Source: a virus. Taken from it: DNA of 38,384 bases. Shown here in pieces: positions 8,946 through 18,321 of this stretch (within the stretch, counting starts at the first letter, position 1; each line of letters begins with the position of its first letter). A program made the translations under genes and the position numbers. The stretch covers positions 1-38,384 of the IMG/VR virus record IMGVR_UViG_3300026097_001119; one strand, given 5' to 3'. The notes below the pieces were generated by a model, which saw only the letters and a list, made by a program, of their open reading frames with translations, was not told the DNA's origin and searched no databases.

Positions 8946-9805
8946 AAAACGGAGTAGTCTTATTTGCACATAACAGTCGTCAACTTGATTATGGGCTACT
9001 GTCAATTATTGCCGGAGGTCTTGCTAAGAAACATTTAACTGTTCCTGTTTCTTTAATTACGGACAAGGCAACGATTTTGTGGATGCAAAATAGTGGTTCT
9101 TATGATACTGCGGCAAAAGTCTTTGACCAAATAATTTTAGTAGACAATCAAGCAAATAATAATACGAGAACTATCAGTGATGGCAATTCTTCGCAAGTTG
9201 TTCCGTTTATTAATGCTAATAGATTTTCAGTTTGGGATTTAACGCCCTATGAAAATACTCTAATGATCGATAGCGATTATTTAATCTTTTCAGATACTCT
9301 CAGCAACTATTGGAATACTAAAAGCGATATACTAATTTCTCGTTCAATCAATGATATCAAAGGTGACAGGACCGGTGTATTAGAGAAACACGTTTCGGAA
9401 ACAGGTGTGCATCTATATTGGGCGACCACAGTAATGTTTAAAAAGAATAATCGTAGCAAAATATTTTTTGATTTAGTTAATTATATAAAAAATCACTATG
9501 ATTACTATTCTGATTTATTTAGATTTGATCCAAGACAATATAGAAATGATATTGCATTTAGTATAGCAAAACATATTTTAGATGGTTTCGAAGAAAATAT
9601 CGCAGATTCATTGCCCCCAATTTTGACGGTATTAGATAAAGACATACTAATAGATGTTTCCGACAGTGGTCGACTAAACGTCCTAGTGAATGATATTACA
9701 GACCCTAATAAATTTATCGCATCGTCAGTTATAGATACTGACATACACATTATGAACAAACAAAGTATTGTTAGAAATAAAGATCAATTATTAAAATTAT
9801 TATGA
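8942..9805 (+). CDS. putative GT-A-type glycosyltransferase
   Basis: The 287-residue product looks like a GT-A fold nucleotide-sugar transferase. It has an N-terminal beta strand (GVVLFAHN), a second strand with SLITD near residue 38, and a MIDSDYLIF segment whose D110-x-D112 is the expected metal/nucleotide-sugar binding DxD. A HLYWATTVMFKK strand follows near residue 155, a common position for the acceptor side in these folds. No signal or membrane segment is seen, so it acts in the cytoplasm. Donor and acceptor cannot be read from the sequence. It overlaps both neighbours by four bases. The next gene is a distant relative, suggesting a pair acting in series. Confidence 0.6.
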   Translation: MKNGVVLFAHNSRQLDYGLLSIIAGGLAKKHLTVPVSLITDKATILWMQNSGSYDTAAKVFDQIILVDNQANNNTRTISDGNSSQVVPFINANRFSVWDLTPYENTLMIDSDYLIFSDTLSNYWNTKSDILISRSINDIKGDRTGVLEKHVSETGVHLYWATTVMFKKNNRSKIFFDLVNYIKNHYDYYSDLFRFDPRQYRNDIAFSIAKHILDGFEENIADSLPPILTVLDKDILIDVSDSGRLNVLVNDITDPNKFIASSVIDTDIHIMNKQSIVRNKDQLLKLL

Positions 9806-10644
9806 ATTTTGGATATCTAATCGTAGTATCATCAAGCGAAACTGTCGATTATCTTCGACTAGCATACGTGTTAGCATTGAGTATTAAAAACACACAAAAA
9901 GAAGGGTATGACAAAGTAGCTCTAGTAATCGATGATAAAACAAAAATTGATAAGTTAACTTCACCTTGGGTTTTTGATCAAGTTATTCAATGGGATCAAG
10001 AAAAATTTTGGGACGGTCGTAGTTGGATGGATCAGTTGACTCCTTGGGATCACACCGTATGTCTTGATGCCGACATGATATTTGTAAGAGATTATAGTCA
10101 TTGGATTGATTACTTTGTTGAAAATTCTGAACTTTTTATTCCTTCATCAGCCTATACTTATAGAAATCAATTAATTGTTGATGATTATTATCGAAAAACC
10201 TTTACTTATAATCAGTTACCAAATCTTTATTCTTTTTACACATTTTTCAAGAAAGACTGTGCATTATGCGAGGAGTTTTTTACTCTAGGTAGATATATTA
10301 TTAAATACTCTAACGAATTTAAAAATGCTTATTTAAAAAATAGAAAACCTATAATTTTAGGAACCGACGAAGCATTTTCTCTCAGTGCAAGTATTTTAGG
10401 TATTGAAAATATTATTACATATGATTTAGAATTTCCTAGAGTAGTGCATATGAAACCTATGATACAGGACTGGCCGTGGCCTGCTGATAATTGGACAGAT
10501 CATGTAGGATGTTATATAAATGCCGACGGCAAAATTAAAATAGGTAATTATCAACAAACTAATATTGTTCATTATGTTGAAAAACAATTAATTACAGACG
10601 AAATAATTAATATATTTGAGGAAATTGCATGGAAGAAATCTTAG
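9802..10644 (+). CDS. putative GT-A-type glycosyltransferase (GT8-like layout)
   Basis: This 280-residue product has the same plan as its upstream neighbour: an opening strand FGYLIVVSS, a VALVIDD strand about residue 39-45, and CLDADMIFVRD with D89-x-D91 as the metal-binding DxD. A later ILGTDEAFSLS segment near residue 190 resembles the acidic segment that follows in family 8 transferases, and PRVVHMKP near 213 could supply the histidine often found there. That makes it the clearer of the two as a sugar transferase. The substrate is unknown. Its last 16 bases overlap the next gene. It is predicted to be cytoplasmic. Confidence 0.65.
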   Translation: MNFGYLIVVSSSETVDYLRLAYVLALSIKNTQKEGYDKVALVIDDKTKIDKLTSPWVFDQVIQWDQEKFWDGRSWMDQLTPWDHTVCLDADMIFVRDYSHWIDYFVENSELFIPSSAYTYRNQLIVDDYYRKTFTYNQLPNLYSFYTFFKKDCALCEEFFTLGRYIIKYSNEFKNAYLKNRKPIILGTDEAFSLSASILGIENIITYDLEFPRVVHMKPMIQDWPWPADNWTDHVGCYINADGKIKIGNYQQTNIVHYVEKQLITDEIINIFEEIAWKKS

Positions 10645-11249
10645 ACTTTGACGAGTTTGTTAAAAATCAACCTAGCAAAGATATAAAATATTGGGCGGTG
10701 TTCGCCGCTGAGACCGGCGAAGTGCAAGGAATATATCCAAATAATTCTGCTGATCACTATTTTGATAAGATTGAAATCAGCAAAGATCTAGCAGAATCGA
10801 TAATTGAAGGAACAGTTCAATTATCGTCTTGTTTTGTTGATATTACTAATGATAAATTAGAAATTATTGAAACTCAATCTTTAAGAAAAATTGATGATAT
10901 ATTACACAGAGTAATAGATGTAAAATGGTCAAATGCTAGTGATGCAGATATTGATATTAAATATTTTAAAAAAACAAAAAAAATGAAAGTATCTATGACT
11001 GATAGATTTTATGGAACAACGAAATCAAAAGCATCAAACTCAAAAAGAAAAATTGACTGGAAAGGGTCAACAGAAATGCTATTATTGATCACCGACTATA
11101 ATGATCCTAATATGTTATATTACACATTATCTTTAAAAATAACTGACTTGATCGGAAAAGATGTAATTTTTAAAAATATACAAGTTCCACAAAAGTTTAG
11201 CATTTATACAAGACGAATTTTTAAAAATTATGTAATGAGTATACAATGA
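10629..11249 (+). CDS. hypothetical protein within glycosyltransferase group
   Basis: This 206-residue protein is not recognised. The first 100 residues contain WAVFAAETGEVQGIYPNN and a KDLAESIIEGTVQLSSCFVD segment that reads like a small domain. The second half is lysine-rich and strand-rich (KTKKMKVSMTDRFYG, then LLLITDYNDPNML) and may be a beta-sandwich. There are no catalytic, metal or membrane signatures. It overlaps the preceding transferase by 16 bases and the next by four, so it is probably made in step with them. The WAVF...GEVQGIYP opening resembles small uncharacterised phage structural proteins, so a target or scaffold for the surrounding enzymes is possible. That is inference only. 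Confidence 0.5.
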   Translation: MEEILDFDEFVKNQPSKDIKYWAVFAAETGEVQGIYPNNSADHYFDKIEISKDLAESIIEGTVQLSSCFVDITNDKLEIIETQSLRKIDDILHRVIDVKWSNASDADIDIKYFKKTKKMKVSMTDRFYGTTKSKASNSKRKIDWKGSTEMLLLITDYNDPNMLYYTLSLKITDLIGKDVIFKNIQVPQKFSIYTRRIFKNYVMSIQ

Positions 11250-12154
11250 AGATTATAGAATTTGATGTTGTATTTTTAAGTTATGACGAACCAAATGCTG
11301 ATTTAAACTACGCTAATTTGTGTAGCAAGGTTCCTTGGGCTAAACGAGTGCATGGTATTAAAGGCTCAGACGAAGCGCATAAAGAAGCAGCTCGTATATC
11401 GGATACAGATTGGATTATAACTGTTGACGCTGACAACATTGTCGATACTAAATTTTTTAATTTAGATATAGATGTCGAAGATCCGAAAATACAAGTATAT
11501 AGTTGGCTGGGACAAAATAAAATCAACGGACTTCAATATGGCAATGGTGGATTAAAAATATGGCGTAAAGACTTTATACTTGGCATGAAAACACACGAAG
11601 CAGCAGATACTGAAAATGCTCAGGTTGATTTTTGTTGGGAAGATGGATATCGTCAATTTATGAAATGCTATAGTATAACTGATATTACCGGTAGTCCGTT
11701 CCAAGCATGGCGCGCAGGTTTTCGTGAAGGTGTTAAAATGACACTGATGGACGGAATTAAAGTACCTGCTCAAGAAATTCAACAACGTATTTGGTGGCAT
11801 AACATACACCGATTGCGCATGTGGTCAACTGTAGGTGCACATGAAGAAAATGGTGAATTTGCCGTACTGGGTGCAAGAATGGGAACATATATGGCTAATT
11901 GCACAGATTGGAATTATGTAGAGGTCAGGGATTTTGAAGTATTGAAAAACATTTATAATAAAGATGTTAAAATTATGGAAAACGATTCTGATATGGTTAT
12001 AAAAGCAATTAAAGACTTTGGTGATAAGATTAAATATCAATTGGGTCTACATTGGCCGTATTTTACTCCAGAACACAGTCAATACATATATGATCTATAT
12101 AATGAAACATTACACTTAAATCAAACCTACTATAGGGCTTCGAATGATTTATGA
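11246..12154 (+). CDS. putative GT-A-type glycosyltransferase with VDADN motif
   Basis: The 302-residue product begins FDVVFLSYDEPNAD, continues with RVHGIKGSDEAHKEAA and then WIITVDADNIVD. D61-x-D63 is the DxD expected of a GT-A transferase. A GNGGLKIWRK segment near residue 100 and the FREGVK segment near 160 are repeated almost in kind in the last module of the next gene (GYGGVKLLPR, FRECVK), so the two are paralogues. The HGIKG motif between the first strand and the DxD marks this subfamily, which I recall from T4-like phages but cannot tie to a known reaction. It is cytoplasmic by composition. It overlaps the previous gene by ATGA and the next by 11 bases. Confidence 0.65.
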   Translation: MKIIEFDVVFLSYDEPNADLNYANLCSKVPWAKRVHGIKGSDEAHKEAARISDTDWIITVDADNIVDTKFFNLDIDVEDPKIQVYSWLGQNKINGLQYGNGGLKIWRKDFILGMKTHEAADTENAQVDFCWEDGYRQFMKCYSITDITGSPFQAWRAGFREGVKMTLMDGIKVPAQEIQQRIWWHNIHRLRMWSTVGAHEENGEFAVLGARMGTYMANCTDWNYVEVRDFEVLKNIYNKDVKIMENDSDMVIKAIKDFGDKIKYQLGLHWPYFTPEHSQYIYDLYNETLHLNQTYYRASNDL

Positions 12155-13517
12155 TTTATTTTATGTTTCAAATCGAACAGTTAATCAAACTAGTTGGAAA
12201 ACATTCAAAGAACGTTTTCCAACTGCAAGATTATTGGAAAACATCACCTCTTTTAATCAAATTAAAAACAGAGCATTTACAAAATTATTTTGGGTAGTAT
12301 GGGACGACCTTATAGTCGAAGATGATTTTCTTTTTGATTATGTAGTACCTAAGTGGGATCAACAATATATTCATGTTTTTTTAAATAATTTATCTTACGA
12401 CGGAATTACATTATTTCCAAAATCAGCAGATATTTCTCACCGAGAATTTACTCATAGATTTTTTACAAACAAAAAAGAAGTAGATGTAATAGCAAGCACT
12501 CCAAGAGCCTACGATAAGTTTTATATTTCTACATATGACGAGTATTTAGAAGCAATAGAGAAAACATCAACTGAAATGTTCTGGGTAATATGGGACGAAG
12601 TTGAAATAACAAACGACTCGATATTCTCGATATATTTTGATCATCATAATGTTTATGATAGAAATGAGAATCACGTCTTTAAAAATATTTTTAAAAATGA
12701 AGAAACATATTTGCATGGTATAGTTTTATTTTCAAGATCGAAATTAATTACAAAAAAAGAATTCGATTATAGATTTTTGATTGAAAAAAAAGAACACGAC
12801 ATTGTTGTTAGCAAAATGAAACCTTTTGATATTGTTTTTATCAGTTATAAAGAAGCTAATGCAGATGATAATTACAAAAAACTTATAAGTCGTTTTCCTA
12901 ACGTAAAACGTGTGCATGGTATTAAGGGGATTCATCAAGCACATATAGAAGCAGCCAATATAGCATCGACAGAAATGTTTTGGGCCGTTGATGCCGATGC
13001 AGTTGTCGAGGATAGTTTTCATTTTGATTACGAAGTTTCGAGATATGATATCGAAACAGTTCATGTTTGGAGAAGCCGTAATCCGATTAACGACTTAGTT
13101 TACGGGTATGGCGGTGTTAAACTATTACCTAGAATATTAACATCTAATTTAGATATTACAGAACCGGATATGACTACTAGTATTTCGACAAAGTTTAAAT
13201 CAATGCCCGAGGTGTCGAATGTAACAGCATTTAATATTAGTCAATTCGATACGTGGAAATCAGCATTTAGAGAATGTGTAAAACTTTCAAGTCGAATTAT
13301 CATTAATCAAAAAGATGAAGAAACTCTAGAAAGATTAATGATTTGGAAATCAAAAGGAAAAGAAAAGCCATTTGGAGAATTTGCAATTAAAGGTGCTATT
13401 GATGGCGAGACCTACGGATTAAAATATAAAGATGATATTGAAGAATTAAAAAAAATTAACGATTTTGATTGGTTAAAAACTTATTATGAGCAACGAACAA
13501 AAAATATTCATTCTTAA
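12144..13517 (+). CDS. three-module GT-A-like protein, only the last module with an intact DxD
   Basis: The 457-residue protein is built from three related modules. Module 3 (about 227-457) copies the preceding protein: FDIVFISYKEANAD, RVHGIKGIHQAHIEAA, then TEMFWAVDADAVVED with D283-x-D285. Module 1 (about 3-118) and module 2 (about 120-225) keep the same frame of strands but are shorter; where the DxD should be they read LFWVVWDDLIVEDDF (W53-D54-D55) and MFWVIWDEVEITND (W150-D151-E152). Modules 1 and 2 also share an H/HVFxN and GITLFPKS/GIVLFSRS ending. Only module 3 is likely to be catalytic; the others may bind substrate or partners. Its last 32 bases overlap the first radical SAM gene, the longest overlap in the array. 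Confidence 0.65.
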   Translation: MIYDLFYVSNRTVNQTSWKTFKERFPTARLLENITSFNQIKNRAFTKLFWVVWDDLIVEDDFLFDYVVPKWDQQYIHVFLNNLSYDGITLFPKSADISHREFTHRFFTNKKEVDVIASTPRAYDKFYISTYDEYLEAIEKTSTEMFWVIWDEVEITNDSIFSIYFDHHNVYDRNENHVFKNIFKNEETYLHGIVLFSRSKLITKKEFDYRFLIEKKEHDIVVSKMKPFDIVFISYKEANADDNYKKLISRFPNVKRVHGIKGIHQAHIEAANIASTEMFWAVDADAVVEDSFHFDYEVSRYDIETVHVWRSRNPINDLVYGYGGVKLLPRILTSNLDITEPDMTTSISTKFKSMPEVSNVTAFNISQFDTWKSAFRECVKLSSRIIINQKDEETLERLMIWKSKGKEKPFGEFAIKGAIDGETYGLKYKDDIEELKKINDFDWLKTYYEQRTKNIHS

Positions 13518-14859
13518 ACAGAAAGTAGAACAGATAAATTCTGCCAGTCCTAGTTTCTGTACAGCCAAGTGGTTGCAGACTACCTTGTATTTACAGAATG
13601 GGTATAATCACAGTTGCCACCATCCTAGTCCTCATAAAATTCCTCTCGAAGAAATTCAAGAGAATCCGGCAGCACTGCATAATAGTGAATACAAGAAACA
13701 ACAGCGTGTCATGATGAAATCTGGCAGTCGACCTAAAGAGTGTGATTACTGCTGGAAGATAGAAGATTTAGGTAAGGATTACTTCAGTGATAGGCATTAT
13801 AAAACAGCCGATTATTGGGCATGGGATCGTTTTGAAGAAATTGCCAATAATGACCCGTTAGATAATGTTTATCCTGCGTATCTAGAAGTTAGTTTCAGCA
13901 ATGCTTGTAATCTCAAATGTAGTTATTGTAGTCCCGAAATAAGCAGTAAATGGTTAGATGAAATCAAGCAACACGGACCATATCCTATAACACAGAGTAA
14001 TAATGACATAGAATGGTATAAATCTGTAGGAAGATACCCATACAAAAATAGTGAATACAATCCCTATGTAGAAGCATTTTGGAAATGGTTTCCGGATGCT
14101 TTACCCCATCTGCGAGTGTTTAGAATTACAGGCGGAGAACCGCTATTGAGTAAAGATACTTGGCGTGTGTTTGATTATCTAAAACAACATCCTCAAAAAG
14201 ATTTAGAATTAGCTGTTAATACTAATTTGGCAGTTGACGATTCTTTAATCGATAAACTTATCACTGAAATTGGAGAATTAAAAAACTGCGTTAAACATAT
14301 AGATGTTTATACAAGTTTAGAAAGTACAGGGAAACAAGCAGAGTATTCAAGATACGGATTAAACTTTGATCAATGGATCGCCAACGTTAGAAAAGTATTA
14401 GACAATACCGATGTTCGTGTTAGCATTATGACAACTATTAATATTTTAAGTCTTCCTACGTTTAACGAATTTATTGATTTAGTAATGGCACTAAGAGCAG
14501 AATATAATCACAGTTATGAATACAACAGGGTATCCTTGTCTATTAACTATCTTCGCTGGCCTCCGCAATTAAGTGTAACTTTATTACCAGAGCAGATGAG
14601 GATCGCATATGCTGACAGCATTTTATCACACGCAGAAACATGGTTAAAATATTTTAGAAAACATCAATATGCTAGACTGTACTTAGAAGAATGGGATCAG
14701 GTACAGAGATTTTGCGAATATTTAAAAACAAATGAAATCAATGTCGAAGGCAGAATAAATTTTGTGAGATATATAAAAGAGTATGATCGCCGCCGAGATA
14801 CAGATTTTGTCAAAATATTTCCTGAATATCAGCAATTTTTAAGAGAGTGGGATGCCTAA
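13486..14859 (+). CDS. N-terminal-twitch radical SAM protein A
   Basis: This 457-residue radical SAM enzyme has the S-adenosylmethionine cluster motif CNLKCSYC (C141, C145, C148) and GGEPLL at 216-221. Ahead of the core is a cysteine domain (C25, C44, C86, C89; SPSFC, SCHH, ECDYCW) that should hold an auxiliary iron-sulfur cluster, the layout of the twitch-domain radical SAM proteins annotated in phages. Such enzymes start chemistry with a 5'-deoxyadenosyl radical; the substrate here is unknown. It is a tandem paralogue of the next gene with identical N-terminal cysteine spacing. No ribosome site precedes the ATG, which sits inside the end of the previous gene, so translation is probably coupled. 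The length before SPSFC matches its paralogue, supporting this start. Confidence 0.85.
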   Translation: MSNEQKIFILKQKVEQINSASPSFCTAKWLQTTLYLQNGYNHSCHHPSPHKIPLEEIQENPAALHNSEYKKQQRVMMKSGSRPKECDYCWKIEDLGKDYFSDRHYKTADYWAWDRFEEIANNDPLDNVYPAYLEVSFSNACNLKCSYCSPEISSKWLDEIKQHGPYPITQSNNDIEWYKSVGRYPYKNSEYNPYVEAFWKWFPDALPHLRVFRITGGEPLLSKDTWRVFDYLKQHPQKDLELAVNTNLAVDDSLIDKLITEIGELKNCVKHIDVYTSLESTGKQAEYSRYGLNFDQWIANVRKVLDNTDVRVSIMTTINILSLPTFNEFIDLVMALRAEYNHSYEYNRVSLSINYLRWPPQLSVTLLPEQMRIAYADSILSHAETWLKYFRKHQYARLYLEEWDQVQRFCEYLKTNEINVEGRINFVRYIKEYDRRRDTDFVKIFPEYQQFLREWDA

Positions 14860-16357
14860 GAAAAAAGAAGAAACATTAGTAGATTATAGAAATAGAACTA
14901 TAGACTCGGTTAGTCCTAGTTTTTGTGCGGCTAAGTGGTTAAATGCTACTATATGGTTAGGCAGTGGATCCACTGCCAGTTGTCATCATCCTCCCGCTCA
15001 CCAAATTCCATTAGAGGAAGTTAAAAACAGTTACAAAGCAATTCACAATACTAAACACAAAAAACTAATGCGTAAAATGATGTTAGAAGGCGAACGCCCT
15101 AGAGAGTGTGAGTATTGTTGGAAGATGGAAGATATTTCTAAAGACACAGTTAGTGACAGAGTGTTTAAAACTATTATCTATAAAGATGATGAAATAAAAT
15201 CTATAGCGTTAAATCCCTATACTGACGATGTTGATTTAAAAACTCTCGAAATTAGTTTTGATAGAGTATGTAATCTCGCCTGTTCGTACTGCAATGCAAG
15301 TTTTAGCACCACTTGGGCCAAAGATATCAAAAACAATGGACCCTATCAAAATCTTGTAAGCGACGGCGCTGGAGCATTTCATCAAGATGGCAGTTGGTCT
15401 CAACCGTATACAGAAGACGAAGACAATCCCTATATACAGGCATTTTGGAAATGGTGGGATAACGGGTTGAGTCAAACTCTAGACGAATTAAGAATCACCG
15501 GCGGCGAACCGTTGATGAGCAGTAATACCTGGAAATTATTTGATTGGTTTAACAATCAAGATTCCTCTATGAGATTTGCTATTAATAGTAATTTGATTGC
15601 CAAAGACGAAATCATCGATAAATTGATCGAAAAAAGTAAAAACATAAAAGATTTTCATATCTACACTAGTTGTGAAGCAGTTGGGAAACAAGCAGAATAT
15701 ATCAGAGATGGCCTAGATTATGAACAATGGAAACACAATTTGATTAGAGTAGGCCGTGAAGCCGACCTTAAAGGGTTGCATATCATGATGACTATCAACA
15801 GTTTATGTCTTTTCAGTATAACTGATTTCCTTGATGAAATATATGAAATTAAATCCGCATGGAAAAGTAAAAGTCCAACAGTAAGTTTAAATCTTTTGCG
15901 CTTTCCGAGTTTTCAAAGTCCTCTTGCGTTGCCTGACCATATTAAAATTTATTGTCGAACTCAACTGCAACAATGGTATGAAAAAAATAGAGAAGGAGAA
16001 TACTGGCACGAATTCGAAAAAGCCAGTATTGAAAGGCTAATAGATTATCTTGATGTAGTTGATGCTCCGCATAGAAGAACCAGTAATAAAATTACACTGT
16101 GGAGAGATTTTAAAACATTTTATAAGCAATATGACCAACGTAGGGGAAAATCTATAACTGTATTTCCAGAAATATTAACACAATGGCTAGAACAAATACC
16201 AGAAACACAATTAAACGTTGTTCAAGGATTAATTAATGGTAACAGTACTAATCAATATAACAATGACGAAGAATTAAAAAGATTAGCAGAACAAGAAGGT
16301 TGGATACTAAATCCAGATAGTAAAAATATTGACGATCCGTTGGCAAAATATGAGTAA
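14852..16357 (+). CDS. N-terminal-twitch radical SAM protein B
   Basis: This 501-residue protein is the tandem copy of the preceding gene. N-terminal cysteines fall at the same residues (C25, C44, C86, C89), with SPSFCAAKWL, SCHHPPAH and ECEYCWKMED. The core cluster motif is CNLACSYC (C140, C144, C147), followed by ITGGEPL. After the barrel it has about 45 extra C-terminal residues (from roughly IPETQLNVVQGLINGN onward) that its paralogue lacks, rich in Asn and Asp. Both A and B keep SDR and KT residues just after the twitch region, so they may share a substrate class or act as a pair. It overlaps A by eight bases and the next gene by eight. Confidence 0.85.
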   Translation: MPKKKEETLVDYRNRTIDSVSPSFCAAKWLNATIWLGSGSTASCHHPPAHQIPLEEVKNSYKAIHNTKHKKLMRKMMLEGERPRECEYCWKMEDISKDTVSDRVFKTIIYKDDEIKSIALNPYTDDVDLKTLEISFDRVCNLACSYCNASFSTTWAKDIKNNGPYQNLVSDGAGAFHQDGSWSQPYTEDEDNPYIQAFWKWWDNGLSQTLDELRITGGEPLMSSNTWKLFDWFNNQDSSMRFAINSNLIAKDEIIDKLIEKSKNIKDFHIYTSCEAVGKQAEYIRDGLDYEQWKHNLIRVGREADLKGLHIMMTINSLCLFSITDFLDEIYEIKSAWKSKSPTVSLNLLRFPSFQSPLALPDHIKIYCRTQLQQWYEKNREGEYWHEFEKASIERLIDYLDVVDAPHRRTSNKITLWRDFKTFYKQYDQRRGKSITVFPEILTQWLEQIPETQLNVVQGLINGNSTNQYNNDEELKRLAEQEGWILNPDSKNIDDPLAKYE

Positions 16358-17552
16358 TAAGAAAAATTTTTGTATATCACCTTGGGTACATTTACATACT
16401 TGGCCAAACGACCAAGTCTATCCCTGTTGTATGACTCCAATGGAAAATCCTGTCGGTAATCTTAAAGAAACTACATTAAAAGAAATATGGAATTCAGACA
16501 AACTAAAAGATTTGAGAGTTGATTTTTTAAACGACATACGTCCTAAAAGTTGCCGACGTTGTTTTGAAATGGAAGATGTTGGGCAAGGTTCGTGGAGACA
16601 GAGTTTAAATCAACACTATGCACACCATTTTAACAAAGTAGATAATACTTTATTTGACGGAACATTTGAAGAATTTAATTTAGTTTATTGGGACTTTAGA
16701 TTTAATAACATATGTAACTTTAAGTGTAGAACATGTGGGCCTCAGTTGAGCACAGGGTGGTATGAAGATACTAAGAAAATCTGGGGTAGTCTTCCTAATG
16801 ATGTTAAAGTGATTAAAGAAAACGTTCAAACATGGGATGAAATTGAACCGTTGTTTGAAACAGTTGAAGAAATCTATTTCGCCGGCGGCGAACCCTTGAT
16901 AATGGAAGAGCATTATAGAATTTTAAAACGGCTTGACGAAATGAAGCGATATGATGTTAAATTGAGATATAACACAAATTTTAGTCAATTAGAATATAAA
17001 AATCTCAAAGTTTATGAAATTTGGTCCAAGTTTCAGTCTGTAGAACTATCCGCTAGTTTAGACGGCAATGGCCTTCGAGGCGAATATATTAGAAAAAATA
17101 TGAAGTGGGATAAGATTTTAGAAAATAGAAAAAAACTTGATCCCATGCCGGATAATATATATTTTTATATTAATTTTACTCTTAGTGTTTTAAATTGCTT
17201 TCACGTTGTAGATTTTCACAGAGACTGTGTTTCATCTGGATTCATTGAATCACCTGACAGATTTAGATTAAATGTATTACAACATCCAACACATTTTAGA
17301 TTACAGATTTTGCCAGAACACTTGAAATCACAATTAGTTGAGCATTACGAAAACTACATTAAAGAATTAACAAAATTAGATAATAGTAAATCCGTCGTTG
17401 ATGATTTCCGTGCTGCAATTAATTTTATCCAAACAGAAAATTGCGAACACGAATTAGACAATTTTAGAAAGAACATTCTTCAAGTCGACGATATTAGAAA
17501 TGAAGAATTTGTTAAAATATTTCCTGAATTAGTAGAGTTGTTAAATGAGTAA
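16350..17552 (+). CDS. N-terminal-twitch radical SAM protein C
   Basis: This 400-residue protein opens with FCISPWVHL (C8), YPCCM (C26, C27) and SCRRC (C68, C71), an auxiliary iron-sulfur domain of SPASM/twitch type. The core follows with CNFKCRTC (C122, C126, C129) and AGGEPLIM about residue 178. The N-terminal set EIWNSDKLKDLR between the cysteine pairs matches the same region in protein D, so C and D form a second subfamily distinct from A and B. An in-frame TTG at 16329 would add seven residues, but the ATG at 16350 fits the short overlaps of this operon and puts FC near the N-terminus as in protein D. Substrate unknown. Confidence 0.85.
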   Translation: MSNKKNFCISPWVHLHTWPNDQVYPCCMTPMENPVGNLKETTLKEIWNSDKLKDLRVDFLNDIRPKSCRRCFEMEDVGQGSWRQSLNQHYAHHFNKVDNTLFDGTFEEFNLVYWDFRFNNICNFKCRTCGPQLSTGWYEDTKKIWGSLPNDVKVIKENVQTWDEIEPLFETVEEIYFAGGEPLIMEEHYRILKRLDEMKRYDVKLRYNTNFSQLEYKNLKVYEIWSKFQSVELSASLDGNGLRGEYIRKNMKWDKILENRKKLDPMPDNIYFYINFTLSVLNCFHVVDFHRDCVSSGFIESPDRFRLNVLQHPTHFRLQILPEHLKSQLVEHYENYIKELTKLDNSKSVVDDFRAAINFIQTENCEHELDNFRKNILQVDDIRNEEFVKIFPELVELLNE

Positions 17553-18321
17553 TATACTTTCATTAGGATGTAGTTGGACATATGGTCACGGGCTTGATGC
17601 AAGCGAAACTTATTCTGCACATCTGCAAAAGTTAACTACTGAATATACATTTATCAATGCTGGACACTGTGGAGCAGACATTGATTATGCTATCTTTTCT
17701 GGAGTTAAATTAATCGAACAATATAATCCCGAAATTGTAATATTTCAAGTTAGTTCTTTTGATAGGATAACATTAGGCACAGACGGATTTAATAATTTTT
17801 TAAAAAACGACTATCAAATAAGTCATGAATCAAAACTGTACTATGACAGAGATCGTGTTAATGTTAGATTAATTGGTATTAACGACGGTATTAAAACCAA
17901 ATATACACACGGTTCGTACACTGCATCTAAAAAAGATAGAGCAATCGAAATTCGTGATTCCGCTACGAAACAAATTGATAGTAAAAAATATAAAAATTTT
18001 GTAGATGTAATGTTTGAAAATATTGTGCATAGTGAATACGAAACAGATAAGAAAATTAATAATTTATTTCTGTTCAAGGAATATTTAAAATCAAAAAAAA
18101 TAAAAAGTCTTTGGTTTTTTTGGGTTCCTTCTTTTAACGATGAATTTTTTAAGAGTTTTTTTAGTCAAGAAGTTTATATAGAAACTCCGGTTATTAAATG
18201 GTTTAAAAAAACTTATCCTAATAAAAATTTTTATATTGATAACGGATATCATATTTCGTCAGAGGGAAACAAAATTTTAGCCGAACAGTACATATATCCG
18301 AGATTAATAAAAATTTTATGA
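17545..18321 (+). CDS. SGNH/GDSL-type hydrolase 1
   Basis: This 258-residue protein has an SGNH hydrolase layout. LGCSWTYGHG puts the nucleophile serine at S10, INAGHCGAD about residue 38 fits the block II glycine, and YIDNGYH near the end supplies D232 and H236 for the catalytic pair. The block III Asn motif is replaced by VIFQVSSFDR, a form also seen in SGNH2 of this array (VMWSSPVRFE). The family removes or moves acyl groups, often acetyl esters on sugars, which would suit its glycosyltransferase neighbours; that use is inferred. There is no signal peptide, so it works inside the cell. It lies between radical SAM genes C and D with 8- and 4-base overlaps. Confidence 0.75.
   Translation: MSNILSLGCSWTYGHGLDASETYSAHLQKLTTEYTFINAGHCGADIDYAIFSGVKLIEQYNPEIVIFQVSSFDRITLGTDGFNNFLKNDYQISHESKLYYDRDRVNVRLIGINDGIKTKYTHGSYTASKKDRAIEIRDSATKQIDSKKYKNFVDVMFENIVHSEYETDKKINNLFLFKEYLKSKKIKSLWFFWVPSFNDEFFKSFFSQEVYIETPVIKWFKKTYPNKNFYIDNGYHISSEGNKILAEQYIYPRLIKIL

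Noticed and set aside
16329-16349. TTG start adding seven residues to radical SAM protein C
   Set aside because: The ATG at 16350 gives the normal eight-base overlap and places the first cysteine as in protein D.
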